Shown in pieces: positions 1 through 6,970 of a stretch of 26,290 nt of DNA (the stretch's first letter is position 1; each line of letters opens with the position of its first letter). This DNA is from Candidatus Sulfopaludibacter sp. SbA3 (GTDB lineage Bacteria > Acidobacteriota > Terriglobia > Bryobacterales > Bryobacteraceae), in contig CAMDKT010000010.1 in assembly GCA_945900935.1 (NCBI GenBank), forward strand, positions 1-26,290, read 5' to 3'. The notes under the pieces were generated by a model that was not told the origin of the DNA, ran no database searches, and worked only from the letters and a program-made list of their open reading frames with translations. A program made the position numbers and the translations under genes.

Positions 1-1
1 A

Positions 2-145
2 CCGCAGTATGGGCAGCAGCCGCAACCGCCGCAATACGGCCAACCGCCACCGCAGTATGGGCAGCAGCCGCAACCGCCGCAATACGGCCAACCGCCACCG
101 CAGTATGGGCAGCAGCCGCAACCGCCGCAATACGGCCAACCGCAG
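2..145 (+). repeat. Three perfect 48-bp tandem repeats coding a Pro-Gln-Tyr-Gly-rich segment
   Basis: Copies lie at 2-49, 50-97 and 98-145. They are identical at the nucleotide level except for the last codon of the third copy (CAG instead of CCA). The unit is a multiple of three and codes 16 residues. The array may continue left of the window. Exact nucleotide identity, including wobble bases, implies recent expansion by slippage or recombination. Confidence 0.95.
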
Positions 146-508
146 CCCGCCGCCGCAGCCGACATGGAGGACAACGTCGCCTCCGCCCTCTGCTACCTGC
201 TCAGCTTCATCACGGGAATCATTTTTCTCGTCCTCGAACCCTACAGCAAAAATAAGGCCGTGCGATTCCACGCTTTTCAGGCAATCTTTTTCGGTGTCGC
301 CTGTATCGCCGTCAACATCGCCATGATGATTGTCTCCGGCATCCTGCATTCGATTCTGAACCACACATTGTGGTTTATCCCCTCGACTCTCAGCCTCGGC
401 GTATCGCTCTGCATGTTGTGCGCCTGGCTGTTCCTGATGTACAAGGCCTACAATCGCGAATACTTCAAAATCCCCATTCTCGGCGACCTCGCCGAAAAAC
501 AGGCGTAG
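2..508 (+). CDS. DUF4870 (Tic20-like) membrane protein, 5' end outside the window
   Basis: The frame is open from the left edge, so the N-terminus is missing; 168 codons are visible. The first 48 residues are three copies of the 16-residue unit PQYGQQPQPPQYGQPP, followed by QPAAAAD and then a compact membrane domain (starting MEDNVASALCYLLSFITG) with about three hydrophobic segments, a KNKAVRFHAFQ motif and a short polar tail. The order of a Pro/Gln/Tyr-rich tail and then this domain is typical of DUF4870 proteins, small inner-membrane proteins of unknown function. The internal ATG at 164 would give only the membrane domain; the in-frame repeat upstream argues that the real start lies to the left. 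The function is unknown, but the family call is fairly secure. Confidence 0.85.
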   Translation, partial: PQYGQQPQPPQYGQPPPQYGQQPQPPQYGQPPPQYGQQPQPPQYGQPQPAAAADMEDNVASALCYLLSFITGIIFLVLEPYSKNKAVRFHAFQAIFFGVACIAVNIAMMIVSGILHSILNHTLWFIPSTLSLGVSLCMLCAWLFLMYKAYNREYFKIPILGDLAEKQA

Positions 509-539
509 CCGCTTCGCTTCTGCGCGCGTCTAGATACTC

Positions 540-1577
540 GTGACCGCACGCGTACTTGTATTCTGTCTTCTCTCGGCTGCCCAGTTCCGGGGGCAGCCGG
601 TATCTATTCCCAAAATCGGCATCATCGACTATTTCGGCCTGAAAAAGGCCAATCGCGAAAGAATCGAAAAGGCCCTCGAAGTGAAGATGGGCGGCCCGCT
701 GCCCAAATCAAAAGGCGAAATCGAAGAGCAGATCGAGCTGCTCAACCTCGTCGTCCGCGCCCAACTGGAAGCTGTCTGCTGCGAAAACGGCGACGCCATA
801 CTTTACGTAGGCATCCAGGAAAAAGGCGCGCCCGTCTTCGAATACCACGAGCAGCCCTCCGACGAAATGTTGCGTCTGCCCGAGCCAATCGTCGACACCT
901 GGAATCTTTTCATGGAGCAAGTCCAAATCGCCGTCCGTGAAGGCAAAGCGGCCGAGGATCTCACCACCGGCCACAGCCTGATGCAACACGCCCCGGCCCG
1001 TGAGCTGCAATTGCAGTTTCCCGAAATGGCCGACAAGCATCTCGCCGCCATCCGCAATGTTCTGCGCAAAAGCGCCGACGAAACGGAGCGCGCCATCGCC
1101 GCCTATGTCATCGTCTACGTTTCGAAGAAACCTTCGATCGTCGATGACCTCCAATACGCCATCCGAGACCCCGATGACGGCGTCCGCAACAACGGCTTGC
1201 GTTCGCTCGCGTCCCTTGCCGTGCTTGCCAAATTGAACCCCCATTCCGGTGTCTCTGTCAGCCCCACCTGGTTCGTCGAGCAGTTAAATTCGCTCACTTG
1301 GAGCGACCGCAACAAAGCCGCCTTCGCGCTAGTAACGATGACCGAGACCCGCGATCCGCGGACCCTCGCCATGCTGAAGGAGCGCGCCCTGGATTCCATG
1401 ATCGACATGGCCCGCTGGAAGCATTTGCCCCATGCGCTCCCCGGGTTCATCCTGCTCGCCCGCACTGCCGGCTGGGAAGAAAAACGAATTCAGGACACGT
1501 GGGCCGCCGGAACGCATCTTGCCGCGATCGAGGAGATCGTGAAATCCCTCGAAGCGGCGGCTAAGAAGAAGAAATAA
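540..1577 (+). CDS. Secreted HEAT-repeat-like protein of unknown function
   Basis: 345 aa starting at GTG 540. The N-terminus (TARVLVFCLLSAAQFRGQP) looks like a short Sec signal peptide. Residues about 25-60 hold the segment IPKIGIIDYFGLKKANRERI. From about residue 165 onward there are helical pairs such as MADKLHLAAIRNVL-like and DERAIAAYVIVYV-like stretches with DPDDGVRNNGLRSL, which is the usual look of HEAT/PBS-lyase-like repeats. The C-terminus is Lys-rich (AAAKKKK). No catalytic motif was recognised. It follows the DUF4870 gene by 31 bp on the same strand, so the two may be co-transcribed. Its 3' end overlaps the convergent zinc-ribbon gene by 17 bp. The alternative is a generic secreted scaffold protein; no function is proposed. 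Confidence 0.75.
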   Translation: MTARVLVFCLLSAAQFRGQPVSIPKIGIIDYFGLKKANRERIEKALEVKMGGPLPKSKGEIEEQIELLNLVVRAQLEAVCCENGDAILYVGIQEKGAPVFEYHEQPSDEMLRLPEPIVDTWNLFMEQVQIAVREGKAAEDLTTGHSLMQHAPARELQLQFPEMADKHLAAIRNVLRKSADETERAIAAYVIVYVSKKPSIVDDLQYAIRDPDDGVRNNGLRSLASLAVLAKLNPHSGVSVSPTWFVEQLNSLTWSDRNKAAFALVTMTETRDPRTLAMLKERALDSMIDMARWKHLPHALPGFILLARTAGWEEKRIQDTWAAGTHLAAIEEIVKSLEAAAKKKK

Positions 1578-2082
1578 TGGGAGGCAAGCCCATCACGTCG
1601 GCCCTCTCGGAATCGGTCAAAAACGGTGACGAGGCCACAGCGCTGTCGAGCGTCGCCTGGACAAGCTGGCCTTGCGCCGCGAAGATGACTCCGGCGATCC
1701 AGAACAGTACCCCCGGTATCCCGGCCGGTATTATTGCCCCCAGCGCCAACGCCCCGAGTTTGTCCGCCATGCTGATCGAAAGAAGGATAATTGCGCCAGC
1801 GAGGCAAGGTCCGAGGATTTTGAGGCCATTGCCTAGCCCGACCAACGCGTTCGCAACACGATACGCATCCCGGTACCTATTTACAACTGGCGAACTTGAC
1901 AATGTAGTCGTAGAGGCGGAATCGCTTGGGCGTGCGTCGATAAACGCCCCCGACCCGCCAAAAGCCGGTAAACGCCTCAAAATGTCTTCGGGCAATCGTT
2001 GCACGCATTTTCGACAGCTATAATTCGCATGCGTCGCTAAAACCGACTCCCCGCAACTCGGACACGTCGCAACAATCGCCAT
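1561..2082 (-). CDS. Zinc-ribbon membrane protein, unknown function
   Basis: 173 aa. The N-terminus has a classical zinc ribbon: CPSC near residues 8-11 and CRKC about 15 residues later. A polar linker with Ser/Asp and then two hydrophobic segments follow (roughly residues 85-105, rich in Leu/Ile/Ala, and 112-135, GIPGVLFWIAGVIFAA), ending in a short cytoplasmic-like tail. The ATG at 2082 is preceded by a good ribosome-binding site (GGGAGG on the minus strand, about 2087-2092), which fixes the start. Many bacterial proteins combine such a ribbon with two membrane spans, and none of these has a settled role. It is convergent with the HEAT-like gene and overlaps it by 17 bp. Confidence 0.75.
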   Translation of the reverse strand: MAIVATCPSCGESVLATHANYSCRKCVQRLPEDILRRLPAFGGSGAFIDARPSDSASTTTLSSSPVVNRYRDAYRVANALVGLGNGLKILGPCLAGAIILLSISMADKLGALALGAIIPAGIPGVLFWIAGVIFAAQGQLVQATLDSAVASSPFLTDSERADVMGLPPIISSS

Positions 2083-2171
2083 GATCGCCTCCCGGAATCT
2101 GAGCTAAAACATAATTCTATATCAATCCATCCGCCCCGCGCCGCACCACTCTGCCAATTTCCTGAAACAGC

Positions 2172-2618
2172 CTATATCAACCGGGCATCGAAGGAAAACG
2201 CCCTCTCCCGGATCAAGTGGAGCGAGTTCGCGCCGGGATGGCGGGGATTGAAAACGTAGTTTGTTTCTTCCGGAAGAATGACCGATGGAACCGCTAAGAG
2301 ACACGTTGACTTTCCGCGGAGCCAAGCGTCGCCGATATGGCGGCTCCAGCTTTCATTCTGAATCCGGCCCCGCGGCGGGGCGCCCGGAGTGGTAATCGCC
2401 GGTGAGCCGGGCAGCTCAAAAATACCCAGCCGCAGATCATCGGGAAGCAGATCGGGATCCGTGTGCGCCAAACGTTCCAGGACTACGATCGCCGCCGAGG
2501 CCCCAAAGTAGACTACCGGTTCCCCTTGGGAATGCCATCGCCCCTCAGCAAAGGCACCGCCGATGCCATCCAGCCCGGGCCCATGTAGTGCCCGATACAA
2601 TCTCCAGAGCCCCGGCAT
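2172..2618 (-). CDS. RES-domain toxin (NAD-degrading type)
   Basis: 148 aa, the usual size for RES toxins. The family pattern is visible: RLYRA at 6-10, GRWHSQGEPVVYFG at 26-39, a Glu in VLERL at 48, VPSVILPEETNY at 110-121 and NPRHPG at 124-129. R27, Y37, E48 and S112 fall where the conserved Arg, Tyr, Glu and Ser of the RES active site are expected. RES toxins such as MbcT and Pseudomonas Res deplete cellular NAD+; that activity is known for the family and inferred here. The start codon overlaps the antitoxin stop (TAATG), so translation is probably coupled. All key residues seem present, so I expect an active toxin. Confidence 0.92.
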   Translation of the reverse strand: MPGLWRLYRALHGPGLDGIGGAFAEGRWHSQGEPVVYFGASAAIVVLERLAHTDPDLLPDDLRLGIFELPGSPAITTPGAPPRGRIQNESWSRHIGDAWLRGKSTCLLAVPSVILPEETNYVFNPRHPGANSLHLIRERAFSFDARLI

Positions 2619-3025
2619 TAGTACACGAAACTAAACTGAATCTGCCGCAATTCCCGCTCCACGCGTTGCGTTCCGGGGTCGGTATCGAGCAGTTGCAAGG
2701 GCATCGCAGTCCCAATCGCCCGGCTCGGACGCTTCAACCATTGAACCGCTTTCTCCGTTTCGCCGAAGACTTCCGTCGCAAGTGCGATAATTCGGTCCAT
2801 CCGCGCCAGGCGATCCGACACCGCCGGGCTCAGGCGCGCCTCCGTCTGCGTCTTCCGTTGCAACGTCCGCTCCGACAGTCCCAATAGCGCAAGAAGCATC
2901 GCCCGATCTACCGCCAACTGTCGCGCCATCTGATCGAGGCGCACGGCGGGGAAGCCTTTGCGAACGGTCTCAATCATCGGGCTGGATATGACTTCCGGCT
3001 GTGAAATTTCTTGCAGTATCGCCAT
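2618..3025 (-). CDS. Xre/MbcA/ParS-type antitoxin (DUF2384) of the RES toxin
   Basis: 135 aa. The N-terminal half is a helix-turn-helix-like region (about residues 25-60; LAVDRAMLLALLGLSERTLQRK). The C-terminal half (about 70-135) matches the DUF2384 toxin-binding region: an ARMDRIIALATEVFG helix, an AVQWLKRPSRAIG segment, then PLQLLDTDPGTQRVERELRQI. This is the standard partner of RES toxins, and the gene order antitoxin-toxin is canonical. The start ATG at 3025 has no Shine-Dalgarno sequence. A promoter 10-37 bp upstream with a palindrome between its boxes suggests autoregulation and a very short or absent leader. Confidence 0.9.
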   Translation of the reverse strand: MAILQEISQPEVISSPMIETVRKGFPAVRLDQMARQLAVDRAMLLALLGLSERTLQRKTQTEARLSPAVSDRLARMDRIIALATEVFGETEKAVQWLKRPSRAIGTAMPLQLLDTDPGTQRVERELRQIQFSFVY

Positions 3026-3034
3026 CTGTCAATT

Positions 3035-3062
3035 ATTATCCGCCATCTGGCGGAAAATACAA
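3035..3062 (-). promoter_or_regulatory. Autoregulated promoter/operator of the RES-Xre operon
   Basis: On the minus strand a -35-like TTGTAT (3062-3057) and a -10-like GATAAT (3040-3035) are 16 bp apart. A perfect inverted repeat, TCCGCCATCTGGCGGA (3039-3054; 7-bp arms, 2-bp spacer), lies between and into these boxes. The word CAGATGGCG occurs twice, once in the operator and once around the start codon. The expected transcription start would fall 2-4 bases before the ATG. That the Xre antitoxin binds here is inferred from how such modules are controlled. Confidence 0.65.
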
Positions 3063-3069
3063 GCATCTT

Positions 3070-3936
3070 CTATCGCAGCCCTTTCCCCTTCAAATACGCA
3101 ATCAACGCCGCCGGATCATCCGAAATGATCCCGTCCACTTCAGCCTCAATCAATTTGTCCCATTCGGAAGGCTCATTCGCCGTCCACGGCACCACCGTCA
3201 GCCCCGCCTTATGCGCCGCCGCCACTTCCGCCGCCCGAACCGTCGAATACTGCGGGCTTACAATCCCGGCCCCGGATTCCTTCGCCAATTCCACCAGCGT
3301 CCGATGCCGCAAAGTTGCGCGAATCGGATACAACGCCGCCAGCCGCATCTTCGGCTCCAGTTTCTTCATCGCGTGCAGCGTCCGGAAATCGAATGACTGC
3401 AAAATCACCCGGCTCGTCAAATCATTCTTCCGCGCCAATTCCAAAACCAACTCCGCAAACCGCTCCGGCGACGGCGTCAATTCCGGCTTGTCGACCGAAA
3501 TCTTCGTCTCAATATTGAACCCTACCAGGCTCCCCGTTTTTCGAACCAAATCAAAAACCTCTTGCAGCGCCGGTACCCGCGTCCCCGGCACCGCCGTCTG
3601 TTTTGGAAAGCCCGCGTTCGCGATCGCCCCGCAGTCCCACTTGCGCAACTCCGCCAGCGTCATTTTTCGAATCACACGCTCTGCCCCAGCCGGACCCATG
3701 CAAAACGCCGGATTCATCTGCGCATCGTGCGATACCACCAGCACATCGTCCTTGGTAACGGCGAGATCCATCTCCAAAACGTCCACGCCCTGCGCTATCG
3801 CATACGCAAAGGCCGGCAGACTGTTCTCCGGCCGCAACGCCCGCGCGCCGCGGTGGCCGTGAACTTCAATCCGCGGAGCCGCGTTCCCGAACGTAGTCAT
3901 CATCAATATCACCGGAAGTATAATCGAGGTTCGCAC
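3070..3936 (-). CDS. Secreted glycerophosphodiester phosphodiesterase
   Basis: 288 aa, starting at GTG 3936. A signal peptide (SIILPVILMMTTFGNA) covers about residues 4-19. The GDPD (UgpQ-like) TIM-barrel motifs follow in order: HGHRGAR at 26-32, PENSL at 36-40, EMD at 55-57 and SHD at 69-71, then NIETK in the middle and TVVPWTANEP plus DGIISDDP near the C-terminus. These supply the catalytic His pair and the metal-binding acidic residues. The family hydrolyses glycerophosphodiesters to glycerol 3-phosphate and an alcohol; the signal peptide places this one outside the cytoplasm. It reads towards the antitoxin operon, ending 44 bp before its start, and its 5' end is 39 bp from a divergent oxidoreductase pseudogene. 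Confidence 0.9.
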   Translation of the reverse strand: MRTSIILPVILMMTTFGNAAPRIEVHGHRGARALRPENSLPAFAYAIAQGVDVLEMDLAVTKDDVLVVSHDAQMNPAFCMGPAGAERVIRKMTLAELRKWDCGAIANAGFPKQTAVPGTRVPALQEVFDLVRKTGSLVGFNIETKISVDKPELTPSPERFAELVLELARKNDLTSRVILQSFDFRTLHAMKKLEPKMRLAALYPIRATLRHRTLVELAKESGAGIVSPQYSTVRAAEVAAAHKAGLTVVPWTANEPSEWDKLIEAEVDGIISDDPAALIAYLKGKGLR

Positions 3937-3975
3937 GTAACTCAGCCTAGCAGTTCACAGCTACAGGAGCATGAC

Positions 3976-5124
3976 ATGACCCGCCGCCAGATCGCGAAAG
4001 CCGCCGCCGCCCTCAGCTATTCCCGGATCCTCGCCGCCAATGGCCGCATTCAAATGGGGTTCATCGGCCTTGGCAATCGCGGCGATCAGGTCCATGACGG
4101 ATTCCTGGAATACGCCGATTCCCAAACCGTCGCCATCTGCGACCTCCGTGACGGCTACCTCAACTTCGCCGCCGCCAAATCCCGCGGCACGCCATCCTGT
4201 TCATCGACGCCTGCCGGGCGGGCAAGGACGTCTACGTCGAAAAACCGCTCTCACTTACCGTCAGCGAAGGCCGCCGCATGGTGGAAGTGGCGGCCGAAAC
4301 AAAACGCGTCGTCCAAGTTGGTATCCAGCGCCGTTCCTCCAAATTCCTCCAGGAAGCCGTCGATTACATCAAGACCGGCGCCCTCGGGAAAATTAACGTC
4401 GCCCGCGGTTTCCACGTGCAAAACGAGGTGCCAAACGGCATCGGAAACGCGCCGAACACCGCCGCCCCCTCCCCCGAAATGTGGGATCAGTGGCTTGGCC
4501 CCGCCCCAAAAGGCCCCTGCAATCCCAACCGAAGTTTCTACAACTTCCGCTGGTTCTATGACTATTCCGGCGGGCAGATCACCAATTTCGGCGTGCATCA
4601 TATGGACATGCTGCGTTGGGCGCTCGGAAAGCAAACGCCCCGCGCGGTCGTCGCCATTGGGGGTAAGTATGGCGTCAACGACAACCGCGAAATCCCGGAC
4701 ACTTGCGAAGCTCACTGGGAATAATTCGGCGACCTGCTGATGGGCTTCCTTCAATACAACGCCGCCCCAGCCAGCGTTCGCGGCGCCGAAATGGAAATCC
4801 GCGGCACGCTCGGAACACTGTACATCTACTCGAACCGCTGGGAAGTAGTCCCCGAAAGAACGACAGAGATGCTATTCGGCACCCGCACGCCCGTTGACCC
4901 CGCCTCACTGCCGTAACTTTATCGACTGCGTCAAATCCCGCGCCCGCACCAACTGCCCCATTGAGGAAGGCCACACGTCAACCGCAAACACCGTCATTGC
5001 CCACATTGCGCTCCGCACGCGCAGTTTCCTCGAATGGGACGGCAAAGCCGAACGTTTCACGAACAGCGAAACCGCCAACCGCTTTCTCAGCTATAAGTAC
5101 CGGGCACCTTTCAAACTGGGGTAA
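3976..5124 (+). pseudogene. Gfo/Idh/MocA-family oxidoreductase, broken by a deletion, a stop and a frameshift
   Basis: The ATG at 3976 has a CAGGAG ribosome-binding site and codes a short Arg-Arg leader (MTRRQIAKAAAALSY), then the Rossmann motif GFIGLGNRGD and TVAICDLRD in frame 1. At about 4185 the homology jumps to frame 3, resuming with HAILFIDACRAGKDVYVEKP. Between KSRGTP and this point intact relatives carry roughly 30 residues including the TPDHWHA motif, so about 80-90 bp appear to be deleted. Frame 3 continues (QVGIQRRSS, FHVQNEV, MWDQWLGPAP, NFGVHHMDMLRWALG) to an in-frame TAA at about 4722, reads on as FGDLLMGFLQYN and MEIRGTLGTLY, and then shifts back to frame 1 near 4900 for HCRNFIDCVKSRARTNCP and the C-terminus ending at 5124. 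With three lesions the gene is almost certainly dead. Confidence 0.88.
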
Positions 5125-5311
5125 TCCCGGGCGTTCCGTTTGGAATGGGTACCGTGTCGCTCGATAACGGACGCGCACACGGGCAGCAGTCGGAACACCG
5201 GCGGCACCGGCCGCAAAGGTGCGATCCGCATGAGTCCTTGGTACACCACGCGCAGATTTGCGCCGATGGCTCAGCGCAAATTGTGCAGACAAACCGCGTG
5301 GAAATGGTCAC
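5111..5311 (-). CDS. Tiny Cys-rich zinc-binding protein (B-box-like)
   Basis: 66 aa with CTIC, CAWC, then HLCGRC, RCSDC and CPC packed into residues 9-45. This pattern of paired cysteines with a His resembles a B-box or other double-zinc module. It starts with GTG at 5311, whose GTGA overlaps the stop codon of the upstream gene (5308), so the two are translationally coupled. That coupling is the main reason to believe such a short frame. The 3' end overlaps the end of the oxidoreductase pseudogene by 14 bp. The function is unknown; a metal-binding adaptor is a guess. Confidence 0.65.
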   Translation of the reverse strand: MTISTRFVCTICAEPSAQICAWCTKDSCGSHLCGRCRRCSDCCPCARPLSSDTVPIPNGTPGITPV

Positions 5312-5916
5312 TTTTGGTCCTTTTGTGGGGATTTTGGCGGAGATGGCGTCTTCGGCTTGGCCGGCGGCGGCTGTTTAACGATGATACTCAAGCACCGCTG
5401 CGCTTCGTTCTCCATCACTTTCCATTCGCCTTCCTTCGTCGCCGCCAGATCCAGTGCGTACTGCTTCAGGCTCTCCCGGTTTGCCGCGTTCTCATCCGCC
5501 ACACCCAGCAGCAGATCCGCCAGCGCCGGATTCTGATACCGCCGTACCCCAGACGCCAGCGATCCCAGATACACATTCACCCCATCCAGCCGGAACAGCG
5601 TGTCGAGCGCAAGAGACAGCCGCGTCGGTTCTTTCGCCAACTGACTGGACGCCTCTTGCAGCCCGCCAATGGCCGCGCGGACGCTCCGCCACTGCGCCTG
5701 ATACGCGTCTGGAGCGCCCTTCTCTTTCCACGCAGCGGGGTTGATTTCTTCTACCAGCGGACCCAGTTTTTGGGTGTTATTCACCAAGCTGTTCAGCAGC
5801 TTTCTTGTCTCCCATTCCGGCGGGATCCCAGCAGGCGATTGGGCAAAGGCCGCCGCCGTCAGCGCAAAAAGGGACAGTAACCGTTGTCCCCATTCCTCAA
5901 AAACGTAAGCGCACAT
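5308..5916 (-). CDS. Secreted helical protein, unknown function
   Basis: 202 aa. Residues about 12-26 (RLLSLFALTAAAFAQ) form a signal peptide, with cleavage likely after AFAQ. The mature part is mostly amphipathic helices (WETRKLLNSLVNNTQKLGPL and AQWRSVRAAIGGLQEASSQL), and the C-terminus is rich in Pro and Lys (PPPAKPKTPSPPKSP). No known domain was recognised. It is the middle gene of three on the minus strand: the FecR-domain gene ends 15 bp upstream of its start and the Cys-rich gene overlaps its stop. An AGAGGT ribosome-binding-like sequence directly touches the ATG, which is unusually close, so the true start may differ slightly. Confidence 0.7.
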   Translation of the reverse strand: MCAYVFEEWGQRLLSLFALTAAAFAQSPAGIPPEWETRKLLNSLVNNTQKLGPLVEEINPAAWKEKGAPDAYQAQWRSVRAAIGGLQEASSQLAKEPTRLSLALDTLFRLDGVNVYLGSLASGVRRYQNPALADLLLGVADENAANRESLKQYALDLAATKEGEWKVMENEAQRCLSIIVKQPPPAKPKTPSPPKSPQKDQK

Positions 5917-5930
5917 ACCTCTATCTTCAA

Positions 5931-6713
5931 CTATTGAGGCGGAGGAGGGGGAGGAGGGGGAGGCGTCGCGCCCGTGTCGCCAGGCAGACCACCGCCGCCC
6001 GGAGTCGGCACCGTGCCGCCGGAAGTACCGCCCCCGCTCTGCGGAATCCGGTTCAGCGCCGTGGAAACAGCGTCGCTGGCGACCTGCAACGCGCGCTTCA
6101 ATGCGTTGCCTTTATCAAAATTCGCTTTGGCGATCGGCTGCGTCTTGTAGACGCGCAAATACTCGCCTTCGCTCAACCTCTTCGGCGGACCAGAAGGAAT
6201 CAGCGCGTGACGCACGTCCACTAGCCCCTCTTCCACCAGCACCAGCGTCGTCGCGTCGGAGTCTTCAATCTGCACATCGAAAATCGTGCCGCGCACCGAT
6301 ATCACGGCCGTCGGTGTAGTCACCCGGTTCGGATTCGGCTGCCCGCCGAACTTTTGCACATGAACTTTCACGCGGCCCAGGAACAGATCGAGCAGATCCT
6401 TCCAGTCGCCGGCGTTATTACGGAAAACAACGTGCGAGTTGGCGAACACTTCAAACGTGCTGCCATCGTTCACTTGGAACAGCCCGTACCCGTTCCCGCC
6501 CGTAACAATCACTTGCCGTTTCTGCACCCAGTCCCCGACATTCAATACCCACGGCTCCTGGTTTTTCAACACCGACACCTGGCCGGTGAGTTGCAGAACC
6601 TGCGCCGAGTACTGTTTCTCTTCAGGAAAAAGGTTCGGCAATTGCGCGAAGACCGGGCACACGAAGAGCGCTGTACAAACCGCTAGCGTTCCCTTCGTTA
6701 TGAACCCGTGCAT
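5931..6713 (-). CDS. Secreted FecR-domain protein
   Basis: 260 aa. A signal peptide (TLAVCTALFVCPVFA) ends near residue 23. A FecR domain follows from about residue 38 to 165: VLQLTGQVSVL, LNVGDWVQKRQVIVTG, GSTFEVFANSHVVF, GRVKVHVQKFGG, TPTAVISVRGTIFDVQI and TLVLVEEGLVDV. The C-terminus is Gly/Pro-rich and ends in a run of prolines. FecR domains outside iron-signalling operons are common in secreted or cell-surface proteins, where they may act as structural or sensing modules. There is no TonB or sigma-factor neighbour, so classical FecIR signalling is unlikely. The ATG at 6713 has an AGAGGA ribosome-binding site. First gene of the minus-strand trio. Confidence 0.85.
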   Translation of the reverse strand: MHGFITKGTLAVCTALFVCPVFAQLPNLFPEEKQYSAQVLQLTGQVSVLKNQEPWVLNVGDWVQKRQVIVTGGNGYGLFQVNDGSTFEVFANSHVVFRNNAGDWKDLLDLFLGRVKVHVQKFGGQPNPNRVTTPTAVISVRGTIFDVQIEDSDATTLVLVEEGLVDVRHALIPSGPPKRLSEGEYLRVYKTQPIAKANFDKGNALKRALQVASDAVSTALNRIPQSGGGTSGGTVPTPGGGGLPGDTGATPPPPPPPPPQ

Positions 6714-6816
6714 ACTAATCCTCTCGCCTCGGAGCGTTCCTCCATCCCGATGACTACAATTGGGACAGACTAATGCATCCCGATTCTACCACTAAAATTG
6801 CATAGCAAAAGTGGGT

Positions 6817-6841
6817 CCTTATCGGATTGTTCCGAGTAAGG
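6817..6841. promoter_or_regulatory. Imperfect hairpin in the divergent intergenic region
   Basis: CCTTATCGG and CCGAGTAAGG form a 9-bp stem with one bulged G and a 6-base loop. It lies in the 257-bp gap between the FecR gene (minus) and the Asp-box gene (plus). No T-tract follows on either strand, so it is not a standard terminator. A regulator-binding site or an mRNA leader hairpin is possible. Confidence 0.35.
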
Positions 6842-6970
6842 CGAATGGAATCAACAGTTTTTGGGGCGATGAGCCGATAGAAAGGAGTGACTGCGAGCTG
6901 CCAACCGGATACAATGGACGCAATAGGTGAGTCCTTTCGGTGCAGTGGCCACGTATCACAATTTAGCGCA

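Noticed and set aside
2..145. Tandem repeats as a CRISPR array
   Set aside because: Copies follow each other without spacers, the unit is a multiple of three, and it is coding.
9..326. Arg/Asn-rich frame with three repeats (MGSSRNRRNTANRHRS)
   Set aside because: It is the shadow of the Pro-Gln-Tyr repeat in the DUF4870 frame; the true frame continues into a recognisable membrane domain.
3562..4740. 392-aa plus-strand frame
   Set aside because: Its first part is antisense to the glycerophosphodiesterase; only the part from 3976 to about 4187 is the real 5' end of the oxidoreductase pseudogene.
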